Shown: positions 6,953 through 16,157, numbered from the stretch's first letter. The stretch is 64,000 bases of DNA from Amycolatopsis regifaucium (GCF_001613935.1 NZ_LQCI01000023.1:124001-188000); one strand, 5' to 3'. Numbers and translations are program-made. The notes: generated from the letters alone by a model not told the origin.

Positions 6953-8221
6953 ATGACACACCAGCCCGCACTTTCCGCGCTCGCCGCCGCCGACCCGCAG
7001 ATCGCGGGACTGGTCGAGGACGAGGCGAAACGCCAGCACGACAAGATCCGCCTGATCGCGTCCGAGAACTACGTCTCCCAGGCGGTGCTGGAGGCGACCG
7101 GCACCGTCCTCACCAACAAGTACTCCGAGGGCTACGCCGGCAAGCGGTACTACGAGGGCCAGCAGCTCATCGATCAGGTCGAAAATCTCGCCATCGAGCG
7201 CGCGAAGGCCGTCTTCGGCGTCGACCACGCCAACGTCCAGCCGTACTCCGGCTCCCCGGCGAACCTCGCGGTGTACCTCGCTTTCGCGCAGCCGGGCGAC
7301 ACCGTCCTCGGCATGGCGCTGCCGGACGGCGGCCACCTCACGCACGGCTGGAGTGTCTCCGCGACCGGCAAGTGGTTCACCCCGGTCCGCTACGGCGTCC
7401 GCAAGGAGACCGGCCGCGTCGACCTCGACCAGGTGCGTGAACTCGCGCTCCAGCACCGGCCGAAGCTGATCTTCGCGGGCGGCACCGCGATCCCGCGCAC
7501 CATCGACTTCCCCGCGTTCGCGGAGATCGCCCGTGAGGTCGACGCCGTCCTGGTCGCCGACATCGCGCATATCGCCGGGCTCGTCGCGGGCGGCGCGCAC
7601 CCGTCGCCGGTCGGGCACGCGCAGGTCATCACCACGACCACGCACAAGACACTCCGCGGTCCGCGCGGCGCGATGATCCTCTCCGACGCCGACCACGCGA
7701 AGGCCGTCGACAAGGCCGTGTTCCCGGGCCTGCAGGGCGGCCCGCACAACCACACGACCGCGGCGATCGCGGTGGCGCTCGGCGAGGCGCGGAAACCGGA
7801 GTTCGCCGAGTACGCCCACGCGATCGTGGCCAACGCGAAGGCGCTCGCGGAGGCGTTGACCGAACGCGGCTACGACCTCGTGTCCGGTGGTACCGACAAC
7901 CACCTGCTGCTGATCGACCTGAGCAACAAGAACGTGCCGGGCAAACCCGCCGCGCAGGCGCTGGACCGCGCCGGGATCGAATTGAACTACAACACCGTGC
8001 CGTTCGACCCGCGCAAGCCGTTCGACCCGTCGGGCATCCGGCTCGGCACCTCCGCGATCACCACCCGCGGGCTCAAGCCGGAGCACCAGGTACAGGTCGC
8101 GGACTGGATCGACCGCACGATCACCGCGGCGGCGGCCGAGGAACAGTCCGCTTTGGACACCATCGCCGCCGAGATCCGCGAATTCCTCACGCCTTTCCCG
8201 ATCCCGGGTTACTCGGCCTAG
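6953..8221 (+). CDS. glyA: Serine hydroxymethyltransferase
   Basis: This 422-residue PLP enzyme interconverts serine and glycine and loads one-carbon units onto tetrahydrofolate. The PLP lysine is Lys232 in TTTTHKTLRGPRG. LTNKYSEGYAGKRYYEG (residues 53-69) is the family signature. Some usual motifs are altered: VQPYSGSPAN stands where HSGAQAN is typical, and GGTAIPRTIDF replaces GASAYSR. This suggests a divergent actinobacterial subfamily. ATG 6953 follows AGGAG and fits the family N-terminus. A ZTP riboswitch precedes it, which ties it to folate status and agrees with its family role. Confidence 0.93.
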   Translation: MTHQPALSALAAADPQIAGLVEDEAKRQHDKIRLIASENYVSQAVLEATGTVLTNKYSEGYAGKRYYEGQQLIDQVENLAIERAKAVFGVDHANVQPYSGSPANLAVYLAFAQPGDTVLGMALPDGGHLTHGWSVSATGKWFTPVRYGVRKETGRVDLDQVRELALQHRPKLIFAGGTAIPRTIDFPAFAEIAREVDAVLVADIAHIAGLVAGGAHPSPVGHAQVITTTTHKTLRGPRGAMILSDADHAKAVDKAVFPGLQGGPHNHTTAAIAVALGEARKPEFAEYAHAIVANAKALAEALTERGYDLVSGGTDNHLLLIDLSNKNVPGKPAAQALDRAGIELNYNTVPFDPRKPFDPSGIRLGTSAITTRGLKPEHQVQVADWIDRTITAAAAEEQSALDTIAAEIREFLTPFPIPGYSA

Positions 8222-8253
8222 CCGAGGCGTGGCGCTTCCGGTGCGGGTGGCCG

Positions 8254-8648
8254 GGTTGGTCATGAGTGGCGATCCGGGTCCTGGCCAAGAGTGTTTAGGC
8301 ACCTACCGCGGGTGAACCCGGTAGCCGCCTGGCCGTGAGGGACTCCTTGGGGACTTGTCTTTGGTTACCCATTGGTGTGGGGCTTGTGCGGGTTGCCGAT
8401 TCCCAGGTCGTGATCAAGGTGTGAGACGGGGCGGCGATGCCAGCGGGGTCAGGCGTAAGTACCCAAATGCGGGACTCAGAGTCCTGCAGGAGTCCTCCAC
8501 ACCTTCCCCAGTACATGATGGCCTCCTTCCTTGCGCTAGACGCAAGGAAGGAGGCCATCATGTACTTCACGCCAGCGAAGCCGCGGGCCACGAACAGGTA
8601 CCTAAGAGACTTCGCTCTAACCCGAATCGCCACTCGCGACCACCTGTA
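8254..8648. mobile_element. MITE-like element, copy 2 (fills 8222-8760)
   Basis: This 395-bp non-coding block is bounded by imperfect terminal inverted repeats: left ATGAGTGGCGATCCGGGT (8262-8279), right CCCGAATCGCCACTCGCGAC. Inside it shares long stretches with the copy at 61.2-61.5 kb (TGGTGTGGGGCTTGTGCGGG, GGTACCTAAGAGA) and a hairpin at about 8513-8569. It lies between convergent glyA and ppa; no protein-coding signal is visible. The rest of the 539-bp gap (8649-8705) shows nothing clear before the terminator. Confidence 0.55.
8513..8569. repeat. Hairpin, family B (variant arms)
   Basis: AGTACATGATGGCCTCC pairs with GGAGGCCATCATGTACT around a CTAG-containing centre. It is the internal palindrome of the mobile-element-like copy 2. 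It differs from the 2.7-kb copy by matched changes on both arms (CCT in place of CCC), so pairing has been kept. Confidence 0.7.
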
Positions 8649-8705
8649 CCGAGCACCCAGCTCACGCCCCCTCGCCGCAAGCAGTCGACTAATCGCGGCG
8701 GAACG

Positions 8706-8750
8706 CGAAGGGGCCCTTCACCACGTCAGACGCGGTGAAGGGCCCCTTCG
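8706..8750. terminator. Terminator-like hairpin after ppa
   Basis: Two 17-base arms (CGAAGGGGCCCTTCACC) pair perfectly around an 11-base loop, about 10 bp beyond the ppa stop. The hairpin probably ends ppa transcripts and could also stop readthrough from glyA. Confidence 0.75.
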
Positions 8751-8760
8751 ATGCAGAGAA

Positions 8761-9279
8761 CTAGTGAGCCGCGGGACCGTCGATGGCCTCCTTGGCCAGC
8801 CTGTCGGTCTCACGCTCCAGCGAACGCTTGATCTCGGCCTCGGCGTCGGCACGCCCGACCCAGGACGAACCTTCGACGCTCTTGCCCGGCTCCAGGTCCT
8901 TGTACACCTCGAAGAAGTGCTGGATCTCGAGCTTGTGGAACTCGTTCAGGTGGTGGATGTCGCGCAGGTGCTCCAGGCGCGGGTCGTTCGTCGGGACCGC
9001 CAGGACCTTGTCGTCCGGGCCCTTCTCGTCGGTCATCCGGAACATGCCGATCGCGCGGCAGCGGATCAGGCAACCCGGGAAGGTCGGCTCCTGGACGAGC
9101 ACCAGCACGTCGAGCGGATCGCCGTCCTGACCGAGGGTGTCGTCGATGAAGCCGTAGTCGGCGGGGTACTGGGTGGCGGTGAACAGCGTCCGGTCGAGTT
9201 TGATCCGACCGGTCTTGTGGTCCACCTCGTACTTGTTGCGCTCCCCCTTGGGGATTTCGATAGTGACGTCGAATTCCAC
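8761..9279 (-). CDS. ppa: Inorganic pyrophosphatase
   Basis: This 172-residue soluble family I enzyme splits pyrophosphate to two phosphates and drives biosynthetic reactions forward. The signature DGDPLDVLV (about residues 52-60) carries the metal-binding aspartates. IEIPKGERNKYE near the N-terminus and ADYGFIDDT are also typical. The start is GTG at 9279. It is divergent from dacB with about 170 bp between, the same arrangement as ppa (Rv3628) and dacB (Rv3627c) in M. tuberculosis. A strong hairpin lies just after its stop. Confidence 0.95.
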   Translation of the reverse strand: MEFDVTIEIPKGERNKYEVDHKTGRIKLDRTLFTATQYPADYGFIDDTLGQDGDPLDVLVLVQEPTFPGCLIRCRAIGMFRMTDEKGPDDKVLAVPTNDPRLEHLRDIHHLNEFHKLEIQHFFEVYKDLEPGKSVEGSSWVGRADAEAEIKRSLERETDRLAKEAIDGPAAH

Positions 9280-9446
9280 GCCGGCCTCGCTGCTCTCGTC
9301 TTTGGTACGCCCCGCCGTCGCGACGGCTCACCGAAATCATGGTCTTTGTCTTCACTAGTGTGGACCACGGGGGCTCGGGCGGTCGCATCGATGTGGCCGT
9401 ATGTGAGCTTGGCCCCTTCCCCGGGCGGTGGATGAAGGAGTGTTGA

Positions 9447-11525
9447 GTGCCGGAAAACGATGACCCGAGGTGGCCGTCGGACGACAAGGACACCTCATCC
9501 ACCGAGCCCAAGGGTGCCGAAGGGAACGGCGAGTCCACCGTCTGGCTGCCGATGTCGGGCCAGGCGAGCGGCAAGACCGAAGAGCTGTCCGTGCCGAAGG
9601 TCACACCCGAAAGTGGCGGCTGGTTCCAGCCCGTGGTCGAGGTCGAGGACGAACCGGACGTCCCCGAGACCCCCACCCCGCGGTGGTCGGCCTTCGCACC
9701 GGTGACCCCGGTCGAGCCGAAGGAACCCGAGGAGCCGAAGACGCTCTTCGTCAAGCCCGTCCAGCAGCAGCGTCAGGACGAACCGGACTGGGACCAGTTC
9801 GACCGGAGTACCCGCACGCCGTCGCGTGATCCCGAGCCGAGGCCCGAGTCCCGTCAGGAGCCCCAGCGCCAGGAGCCGCGTCTGGAGGAACCCCCGGCGC
9901 CTTCGCCGCGAGAGCCGGAGCGCCGTCCCGAGCAGAACCGGGTCGAGCCACCACGTCCGGCGCCGGTCCCGTCGGCGAGCATGCACGCGCGGCCGGTCCG
10001 CATCGAGCCGGCCGAAGAGCGCTTGGACGCCGAAGCCACCGTCGGGATGCGGCAGCCCGAACCGCCCTCGGAGAAACCCCCGGCCGCCGAGACCGACACC
10101 GAGGCCGCGCCCCCGCCGAAGCCGAAGAAGCGCAAGCGCAAGGTCCTCGTGATCACCACCGTGGTCGTGGTGCTGCTGCTCGCCGGGCTGGGCGGGGCCG
10201 CCGCGATGCCGAAGGTGTCGAACCGGCTCGGCCTGCCTTGGGCGCCGAACGCGCCGAAGGGCGACATCCCGAAGCCCGCCGGCGTCACCCGCGTCCTGCA
10301 CGGTCCGGACGTCAACGGCTCCGGGCCGACGAAGGAAGGGCTCGCCGCCGCGCTCAAGGGCCCTGCGGGTTCCGCCGACCTCGGCACGCTCACCGGCACC
10401 GTCGTGGACGCGGCGACCGGTGATGTCCTTTGGGACAAGAACTCCGCCACCCCGCTGACCCCGGCGTCGACCACGAAGCTCCTCGTCGTCGCGGCCGCGC
10501 TGCTGTCACTCGACCACGGGATGCAGATCTCGACGAAGATCGTCCAGGGCGCGGATCCGAGCACGGTCATCCTCGTCGCGGGCGGCGACCCGACGCTGAC
10601 CTCGCTCCCGCTGGGCACCGACTCGCCGCTGTACCCGGGCGCCGCCCACGTCGACGACCTCGTCGCCCAGGTCAAGAAGGCCTCCGGCGGCAAGATCTCC
10701 AAGGTCCAGCTCGACGCGAGCCTGTTCAAAGGGCCGACGGCCGCGGTGGGCTGGGATCCCGAGGACACCGCCGCCGGGAACACCTACATGGCGCCGGTCG
10801 TCCCGGTGATGGCCGACGGCGGCCGCACCGATCCGAAGAACGACCACTCATCCCGCGTCGCGAATCCGGCGATGGCGCTGACCCAGAAGATCGCCGGAAA
10901 GCTCGAAGCCCAAGCGGGCGGTACGGCGACGGCGCCGAAGGACGCGAAGGTGCTCGGCGAGGTCAAGTCGCAGCCGTTGACGGAGTTCGCCAACTCGCTG
11001 CTGCAGCTTTCGGACAACATGCTCGGCGACGCCCTCGCCCGCCAGATCGCGCTGGCGAAGGGCGGGGAGCCGTCGTTCGCCGGTGGCGCGACCGCGACGA
11101 TGGAGGTGCTGAAGCAGGCCGGTTTCGACCTCACCGGTGTCCAGCTCAACGACGGCAGCGGGCTGTCCGACCAGAACAAGATCCCGGCGAAGGTGCTCAG
11201 CGAGATCCTCGCCGTCGCGGCGGCGCCGGACGGGCAGGATCCGAGGACGGCCAAACTGCGGCCGATGCTCGCCGGGCTCCCCGTCGCGGGTGGCAGCGGG
11301 ACGCTGGAGAAGCGCTACAGCGATCCTGCGTCGTCGGCGGGCCGGGGCTGGGTGCGCGGCAAGACCGGGACACTGTCCGGGGTGAACACCCTGGCCGGCG
11401 TGGTGCTCGACACCGACGGCCGGATGCTGGTGTTCGCGCTGATGTCGTCCGGTTCGGACCAGAACAAGGGCAGGGCCGCGCTCGACGTCGTCGCGGCGAC
11501 GCTGCACAAGTGCGGCTGCCGCTGA
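9447..11525 (+). CDS. dacB: D-alanyl-D-alanine carboxypeptidase/endopeptidase (PBP4, S13)
   Basis: This 692-residue penicillin-binding protein trims peptidoglycan stem peptides outside the membrane. The first 230 residues are cytoplasmic, proline- and charge-rich and disordered. One membrane segment follows (about 234-254, VLVITTVVVVLLLAGLGG), then the S13 peptidase domain. Active-site motifs are SxxK (PASTTKLL), SDN in LSDNMLGDALAR, and KTG (RGKTGTLSG). The long N-terminal tail is common in actinobacterial homologues. It is divergent to ppa and upstream of the metalloprotease-like gene, tilS and hpt, a conserved actinobacterial order. The start is GTG with GGAG ahead. Confidence 0.92.
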   Translation: MPENDDPRWPSDDKDTSSTEPKGAEGNGESTVWLPMSGQASGKTEELSVPKVTPESGGWFQPVVEVEDEPDVPETPTPRWSAFAPVTPVEPKEPEEPKTLFVKPVQQQRQDEPDWDQFDRSTRTPSRDPEPRPESRQEPQRQEPRLEEPPAPSPREPERRPEQNRVEPPRPAPVPSASMHARPVRIEPAEERLDAEATVGMRQPEPPSEKPPAAETDTEAAPPPKPKKRKRKVLVITTVVVVLLLAGLGGAAAMPKVSNRLGLPWAPNAPKGDIPKPAGVTRVLHGPDVNGSGPTKEGLAAALKGPAGSADLGTLTGTVVDAATGDVLWDKNSATPLTPASTTKLLVVAAALLSLDHGMQISTKIVQGADPSTVILVAGGDPTLTSLPLGTDSPLYPGAAHVDDLVAQVKKASGGKISKVQLDASLFKGPTAAVGWDPEDTAAGNTYMAPVVPVMADGGRTDPKNDHSSRVANPAMALTQKIAGKLEAQAGGTATAPKDAKVLGEVKSQPLTEFANSLLQLSDNMLGDALARQIALAKGGEPSFAGGATATMEVLKQAGFDLTGVQLNDGSGLSDQNKIPAKVLSEILAVAAAPDGQDPRTAKLRPMLAGLPVAGGSGTLEKRYSDPASSAGRGWVRGKTGTLSGVNTLAGVVLDTDGRMLVFALMSSGSDQNKGRAALDVVAATLHKCGCR

Positions 11526-11596
11526 GCGCACGACCGGAATCGGAGCGTGAGGAAGTCGCGGCTGAATTCGGCCTTTCAGCGGGTAGCGTCATAAGA

Positions 11597-12658
11597 GTGA
11601 CTGAGGAAGCGCCGACCAAGACACGTTCAATGGTCGACTGGTCCCTGGCCGCCTCGACGGGTGCCCTCCTGGTGCGCGGCGGCCCGGTGGTCGATCGCGA
11701 AGAGGCCGAAGCAGCCGTCGCCGATCTGCGTGAGCTGACCAGCGAGGCGGAAGGGCACGTCCGTGAGCTGACCGGGCTCGGCCTCGACCTGCCGCTGCTG
11801 TCCGCCGAGGTCGTCGACAGGCCCGGCTGGGTCCGCTCGGCCGCGTCCGGGCTCGACGCGCTCACCGGCCGCGCGCTGCCGCAGGCGCAGGGCGGGCCGC
11901 TCGGGCCCGTGCTGGCCTCCGGCGCCGGGGTGCAGACCGGTCTGGTGCTGGCGTTCCTCGCTTCCCGCGTACTCGGCCAGTACGACCCGTTCGGCGGGCC
12001 GGACCGCCGTGGCCGGCTGGTACTCGTCGCGCCGAACGTGGTCGCCGCCCAGCGCGCGATGGACGTGCCGGGGCACGACTTCCGGCTGTGGGTCTGCCTG
12101 CACGAATGCACCCACCGGCTGCAGTTCACCGCGGTCACCTGGCTGCGCGACTACTTCGCCGACGAGGTCGAGCGCCTGATCGGCGGACTCGCCGGCCGCG
12201 ACGCGGACGGGCTGAGCGACCTGGTCGGGCGGCTGCCGGACACCATCAAGCAGATCGGCAAGGGCAAGACGGGCGGTGCCGGTCTCGCCGAACTCCTGCA
12301 GTCGCCGAGCGAACGCGCGGTGTTCGACCGGCTCCTCGCCCTCTCCACGTTGCTGGAGGGGCACGCCGACTTCGTGATGGACGCCGTCGGGCCGCAGGTC
12401 GTGCCGAGCGTCGAGCTGATCCGGTCGCGGTTCACCGCGCGGCGCAAGGGCGGCGGGCTGATCGATCGGGTACTGCGCAGCCTGCTCGGGATCGACGCGA
12501 AGATGCGTCAGTACGAACAGGGCGCGAAGTTCACCAAGCACGTCGTCGATGCCGTCGGCATGGACGGCTTCAACGCGGTGTGGACGTCGCCGAACACGCT
12601 GCCGACCAGGGCCGAGATCACCGATCCGGCGGCCTGGGTACGGCGTCTGCACGGGTGA
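11597..12658 (+). CDS. Zinc-dependent metalloprotease family protein (DUF2342)
   Basis: This 353-residue protein of the family also annotated as coenzyme F420 biosynthesis-associated (DUF2342) is found between dacB and tilS in many actinobacteria (Rv3626c position). WVCLHECTHRLQF carries an HExxH zinc motif and LEGHADFVMD probably gives a third ligand. No signal peptide or membrane span is visible, so it should be cytoplasmic. The substrate is unknown; the F420 link is an old annotation I cannot support from sequence. GTG 11597 is the likely start. Its stop overlaps the tilS start (GTGA). Confidence 0.85.
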   Translation: MTEEAPTKTRSMVDWSLAASTGALLVRGGPVVDREEAEAAVADLRELTSEAEGHVRELTGLGLDLPLLSAEVVDRPGWVRSAASGLDALTGRALPQAQGGPLGPVLASGAGVQTGLVLAFLASRVLGQYDPFGGPDRRGRLVLVAPNVVAAQRAMDVPGHDFRLWVCLHECTHRLQFTAVTWLRDYFADEVERLIGGLAGRDADGLSDLVGRLPDTIKQIGKGKTGGAGLAELLQSPSERAVFDRLLALSTLLEGHADFVMDAVGPQVVPSVELIRSRFTARRKGGGLIDRVLRSLLGIDAKMRQYEQGAKFTKHVVDAVGMDGFNAVWTSPNTLPTRAEITDPAAWVRRLHG

Positions 12659-13629
12659 GCGGGCCGGATCCGGCGATCGCGGCCGTGCGGACGGCCGTGC
12701 GGGACTTCCTCGCGTCGGCCGACGCCGGTGGCGAGGTGTGCGTCGCCGTTTCGGGTGGTGCGGACTCGCTCGCGCTCACCGAAGCGGCCGCGTTCACCGG
12801 CTCCCGCGCCGGGCTGAAGGTGCGGGCACTCGTCGTCGATCACGGCCTCCAGGACGGCTCCGCCGAAACCGCGGCGAAGGCGGCGAGCACCGCTCGTGAA
12901 CTGGGCGTCGACACCGCCGAGGTCCTCACGGTGAAGGTGGTGGGCGCGGGCGGTCCGGAAGCGGCGGCCCGCCGGGCCCGGTACCGCGCGCTGCGTTCGG
13001 CGCTGCCGGAGGGACACGGCCTCGTCCTCCTCGGCCACACCCTCGACGACCAGGCGGAAACCGTGCTGCTCGGCCTCGGGCGGGGTTCGGGACCGCGCTC
13101 GCTCGCCGGCATGCGGCCGCACGACCCGCCCTGGGGACGACCGCTGCTCGGCGTCACCCGCGCCACCACCCGGCAGGCGTGCCGCGCGCTCGGCGTCGAC
13201 CCCTGGCAGGACCCGCACAACGAGGACCCGCGCTTCACCCGTGTCCGGTTGCGTACGGAAGTACTACCCCTCCTGGAGGAGGTGCTGTCCGGCGGAGTCG
13301 CGGCCTCGCTGGCCCGCACGGCGGCGCAACTGCGCGAGGACACCGAGGCGTTGGACACACTCGCCGGAGACGTCTACCTGCGTGCCTTCACCGAGGACGG
13401 GCTCGACATCGCGGTGCTCGCCACCGAGCCGCCCGCGCTGCGACGGCGTGTCCTCCGCAGGTGGCTGCTGGACTCCGGCGTCCGCGAACTCACCGACGCC
13501 CACCTGCGTTCGGTCGACGCGCTGGTGGGGAACTGGCGGGGTCAGGGCGGAGTCTGGCTACCCGGCGACTTGGTGGCCGGGCGGGCGCATGGCAGGCTCT
13601 CGGTGTCAGCACCCCATTCCACCACCTAG
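12655..13629 (+). CDS. tilS: tRNA(Ile)-lysidine synthetase
   Basis: This 324-residue enzyme changes the wobble cytidine of tRNA-Ile(CAU) to lysidine using ATP and lysine, so that AUA is read as isoleucine. The PP-loop motif AVSGGADSLAL (about residues 31-41) binds ATP. LVVDHGLQDGS and LGHTLDDQAETVLLGLGRG are further family motifs. It is shorter than the E. coli enzyme, as in most actinobacteria, and lacks the long C-terminal domains. The GTG start overlaps the previous stop, and hpt follows after 13 bp. This is the usual essential tilS-hpt pair. Confidence 0.93.
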   Translation: MSGPDPAIAAVRTAVRDFLASADAGGEVCVAVSGGADSLALTEAAAFTGSRAGLKVRALVVDHGLQDGSAETAAKAASTARELGVDTAEVLTVKVVGAGGPEAAARRARYRALRSALPEGHGLVLLGHTLDDQAETVLLGLGRGSGPRSLAGMRPHDPPWGRPLLGVTRATTRQACRALGVDPWQDPHNEDPRFTRVRLRTEVLPLLEEVLSGGVAASLARTAAQLREDTEALDTLAGDVYLRAFTEDGLDIAVLATEPPALRRRVLRRWLLDSGVRELTDAHLRSVDALVGNWRGQGGVWLPGDLVAGRAHGRLSVSAPHSTT

Positions 13630-13642
13630 AGGGGAACCTCCC

Positions 13643-14206
13643 GTGTACGAAGGCGAGATCGCCTCCGTGCTCGTCACCGAGCAGCAGATCAACGACAAGA
13701 TCGCCGAGCTGGCCGCGCAGGTCGCCGCGGATTACCCGGCCGACGGACCCGGCGCCGGGCAGGGAGACCTCCTGCTCGTCGGGGTGCTCAAGGGCGCGGT
13801 GATGTTCATGACCGACTTCGCCAGGGCACTCCCTCTTCCCTCCCAGCTCGAATTCATGGCGGTCTCCTCCTACGGCTCGGCGACCTCGTCGTCGGGTGTG
13901 GTGCGGATCCTCAAGGACCTCGACCGCGACATCGCCGGCCGCGACGTGCTCATCGTCGAGGACATCGTCGACTCCGGGCTCACGCTGTCCTGGCTTCTGA
14001 AGAACCTCGCCAGCCGCAACCCGGCCTCGCTCGAGGTCGTCTCGCTCCTGCGCAAGCCGGAGGCGGTCAAGGTCGACGTACCGGTCAAGTACATCGGGTT
14101 CGACATCCCCAACGAATTCGTCGTCGGATACGGCCTGGACTACGCGGAGCGTTACCGGGACCTGCCCTACATCGGCACCCTGGATCCGCACGTCTACACG
14201 TCGTGA
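13643..14206 (+). CDS. hpt: Hypoxanthine phosphoribosyltransferase
   Basis: This 187-residue cytoplasmic purine-salvage enzyme joins hypoxanthine or guanine to PRPP to form IMP or GMP. The PRPP-binding loop VLIVEDIVDSGLT spans residues 102-114. LVGVLKGAVMF and KYIGFDIPNEFVVGYGLDY (purine-binding side) are typical. The GTG start follows AGGGGAAC. It sits 13 bp after tilS, so the two are probably one transcript. Its 3' side marks the break where ESX-related genes are inserted before ftsH. Confidence 0.95.
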   Translation: MYEGEIASVLVTEQQINDKIAELAAQVAADYPADGPGAGQGDLLLVGVLKGAVMFMTDFARALPLPSQLEFMAVSSYGSATSSSGVVRILKDLDRDIAGRDVLIVEDIVDSGLTLSWLLKNLASRNPASLEVVSLLRKPEAVKVDVPVKYIGFDIPNEFVVGYGLDYAERYRDLPYIGTLDPHVYTS

Positions 14207-14350
14207 GAACCGCTTGCCCGCGGCCGCGGAAATGCGGAACCCTGAGCACCGGGAACGCGTCATAGGCAGCGTTCGAGTGCGTTAACCTATGCGAAGACCA
14301 ATGCCGACGCAGCCGTGTGGCCTGGCCCGGGGGAAACGGAGAGAGCTCAG

Positions 14351-14716
14351 ATGGGGAACAGCAGCTTGGCGGACGTGAACGCGTTCAAGAACGCCGCGGC
14401 CCAGGGTCAGGTCGGGATCGACCCGGACGCGGCCCAGACCGTCCTGAACAAGATCCGTACCGGCAAGGACGCCATCGAGGCGCTGCTGAACCGGTCGGGG
14501 GACCTGGGGCAGGCGCCGAAGCTGGGTGACAACCCGGTCGGTCACGCCATCGCCGCGAAGGTCGCGAACCGCGCCGACGGCGGAGGCGACTCGTACGCCG
14601 CCGCGCTCCAGAACCTGTACCAGCAGTACGAGGCCGCCGAGTCCGGCATCGTGACCGCCATGGCGCGCTATCACGAGATCGACCAGGACGCGGCCCGGCC
14701 GTTCCGTAACGTCTGA
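14351..14716 (+). CDS. PE-like small helical protein, putative ESX substrate
   Basis: This 121-residue protein has no signal peptide and is mostly helical, with a break between two predicted helices (residues 5-50 and 75-115). It has no cysteines. It lies directly before a PPE-like protein and two EspG proteins, so it is best read as the PE-type partner that would pair with the PPE-like protein for type VII secretion. I see no clear PE dipeptide or YxxxD/E tail (YHEIDQD is close), so the family assignment rests mainly on context. A GGAG-type site precedes the ATG. It starts a four-gene ESX-related run. Confidence 0.55.
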   Translation: MGNSSLADVNAFKNAAAQGQVGIDPDAAQTVLNKIRTGKDAIEALLNRSGDLGQAPKLGDNPVGHAIAAKVANRADGGGDSYAAALQNLYQQYEAAESGIVTAMARYHEIDQDAARPFRNV

Positions 14717-14733
14717 GGGGGAGTCAGAAAGCC

Positions 14734-16092
14734 ATGCCACCGAAGCACAGCGCCGACTCTTACGGCGAGAGCAGCAGCACCCCGGTCCAGCTGGGCGACA
14801 GCGGGCAGTCCGAGAACATCGTCGCGTCCGCCCGCGGCCGTTCGGACGGCTTCGAGGTCGGCGCCGACCGCGTCATCACGAACCCGCCGAACTGGGAGAA
14901 CGCCCCGACCAGCCAGGACCTGTGGAACCAGGCCAACATCGGCAACGACCCCAGCACGGCGACCGCGCTGAGCCAGACGTGGAGTTCGCACGGGAGCCAG
15001 CTGAGCCAGGCATCGAACGACCTCTACAACGCGATCTCCGAACTGGGCGCCGCCTGGATCGGCCAGGGCGCGGCGAGTGCGCAGGGCGCGCTGGTCGCCA
15101 TCGCGAACTCGGGCTCGCAGGCCTCCGAAGCCGCGGTCACGATGTCGGACAGGCTGCAGAAGCAGGCCGACGCCGCGACCAAGGTCAAGCTGATGCCGAA
15201 GCCCACCGACTACAGCCCGGAGAAGGCGATGGGCCAGGCCCTCGCCGCGGGCCCGCTCGGCATGGTCACCGACCAGAAGCCCCTCGCCGACCAGGACAAG
15301 GAAGTGCGGGCGGAGCAGGCCAGGTTCCTCGAGGCCTACACCAAGGAGATGAGCGAGGTCGACAGCTCGACCCCGAGCTTCGGCCCCGAATCCCTCGGCA
15401 TGAAGCCGACGGCCACGCACAACAGCGCCTCGTTCAGCGGTGTCGGCAACGTCGGCGGCGGCATCAACCCCGGCGCCGTCTCCGGCACCCCCGTCCTCGC
15501 CGGCACGCACGGTTACGGCGGCGTGCAAGGCGCCCAGCACGCCGCGGCCGTCCACGGTGGACCGGACTCGGGTGTGTTCTCGCAGGCCGGTTACACGCCC
15601 GCCGCACCGGCTTCGGGTGTCGCGGCCGGACCTGGTGCCGGTGTCTCCTCCGGCTCCGGTGTCCCGATGAGCTCGCCCGCCCCGTCGGCGGGCGGTGGCA
15701 ACGGCCTCGGCCAGGCACTCACCGCCGCAGCGCTCGGTGGTGGCCTCGGCTACGCCGGTGCGAAGGCGCTGGGGCAGGGCAACAAGTCCGGTGCCAAGGA
15801 GACCGACAGCACCGACGCCGCGGCGACCGACAACGCGCCCGCGCAGAGTGCCGCGTCCCAGGCCGTTCCGCAGCAGGGCATCGTGTCCTCCAGCGGCACC
15901 ATCGGTGGCGCCGCCACCCCGCCGATGCAGGGCATGGGCGGCGGCATGGGCATGGGCGCGCAGGCCGAACAGGAAGAGGAGCACACGCACGCGTCGTTCC
16001 TCATCGAGCCGGACCCGGACGACGCCTTCGGCGCCAACGAGGCGACCCCGCCGCCGGTCATCGGGGCCTGGACCGAAGACGACGATCGCTAG
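14734..16092 (+). CDS. PPE-like type VII secretion protein
   Basis: At 452 residues, it has an N-terminal helical domain (to about residue 165) that resembles a PPE/WXG100 fold, with the turn AAWIGQGAASAQGAL around Trp108. A long glycine-, alanine- and proline-rich low-complexity region follows (about 220-400), with GMGGGMGMG. The end is acidic (PDPDDAFGANE, WTEDDDR). No signal peptide is present, as expected for ESX cargo. It starts 17 bp after the PE-like gene and precedes two EspG-type chaperone genes, which in mycobacteria bind PPE tips. The secretion machinery itself is not in this window. Confidence 0.65.
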   Translation: MPPKHSADSYGESSSTPVQLGDSGQSENIVASARGRSDGFEVGADRVITNPPNWENAPTSQDLWNQANIGNDPSTATALSQTWSSHGSQLSQASNDLYNAISELGAAWIGQGAASAQGALVAIANSGSQASEAAVTMSDRLQKQADAATKVKLMPKPTDYSPEKAMGQALAAGPLGMVTDQKPLADQDKEVRAEQARFLEAYTKEMSEVDSSTPSFGPESLGMKPTATHNSASFSGVGNVGGGINPGAVSGTPVLAGTHGYGGVQGAQHAAAVHGGPDSGVFSQAGYTPAAPASGVAAGPGAGVSSGSGVPMSSPAPSAGGGNGLGQALTAAALGGGLGYAGAKALGQGNKSGAKETDSTDAAATDNAPAQSAASQAVPQQGIVSSSGTIGGAATPPMQGMGGGMGMGAQAEQEEEHTHASFLIEPDPDDAFGANEATPPPVIGAWTEDDDR

Positions 16093-16157
16093 AGCGGTTT
16101 TCACCGGGCGCGCGGCCGAACCGGCCGCGCGCCCGCTGACCTGTATGGGGGCGTTTC

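Noticed and set aside
6122..8302. 726-codon open frame antisense to glyA and the L11/CGNR genes
   Set aside because: It runs across three real plus-strand genes and a riboswitch; composition is typical of a shadow frame.
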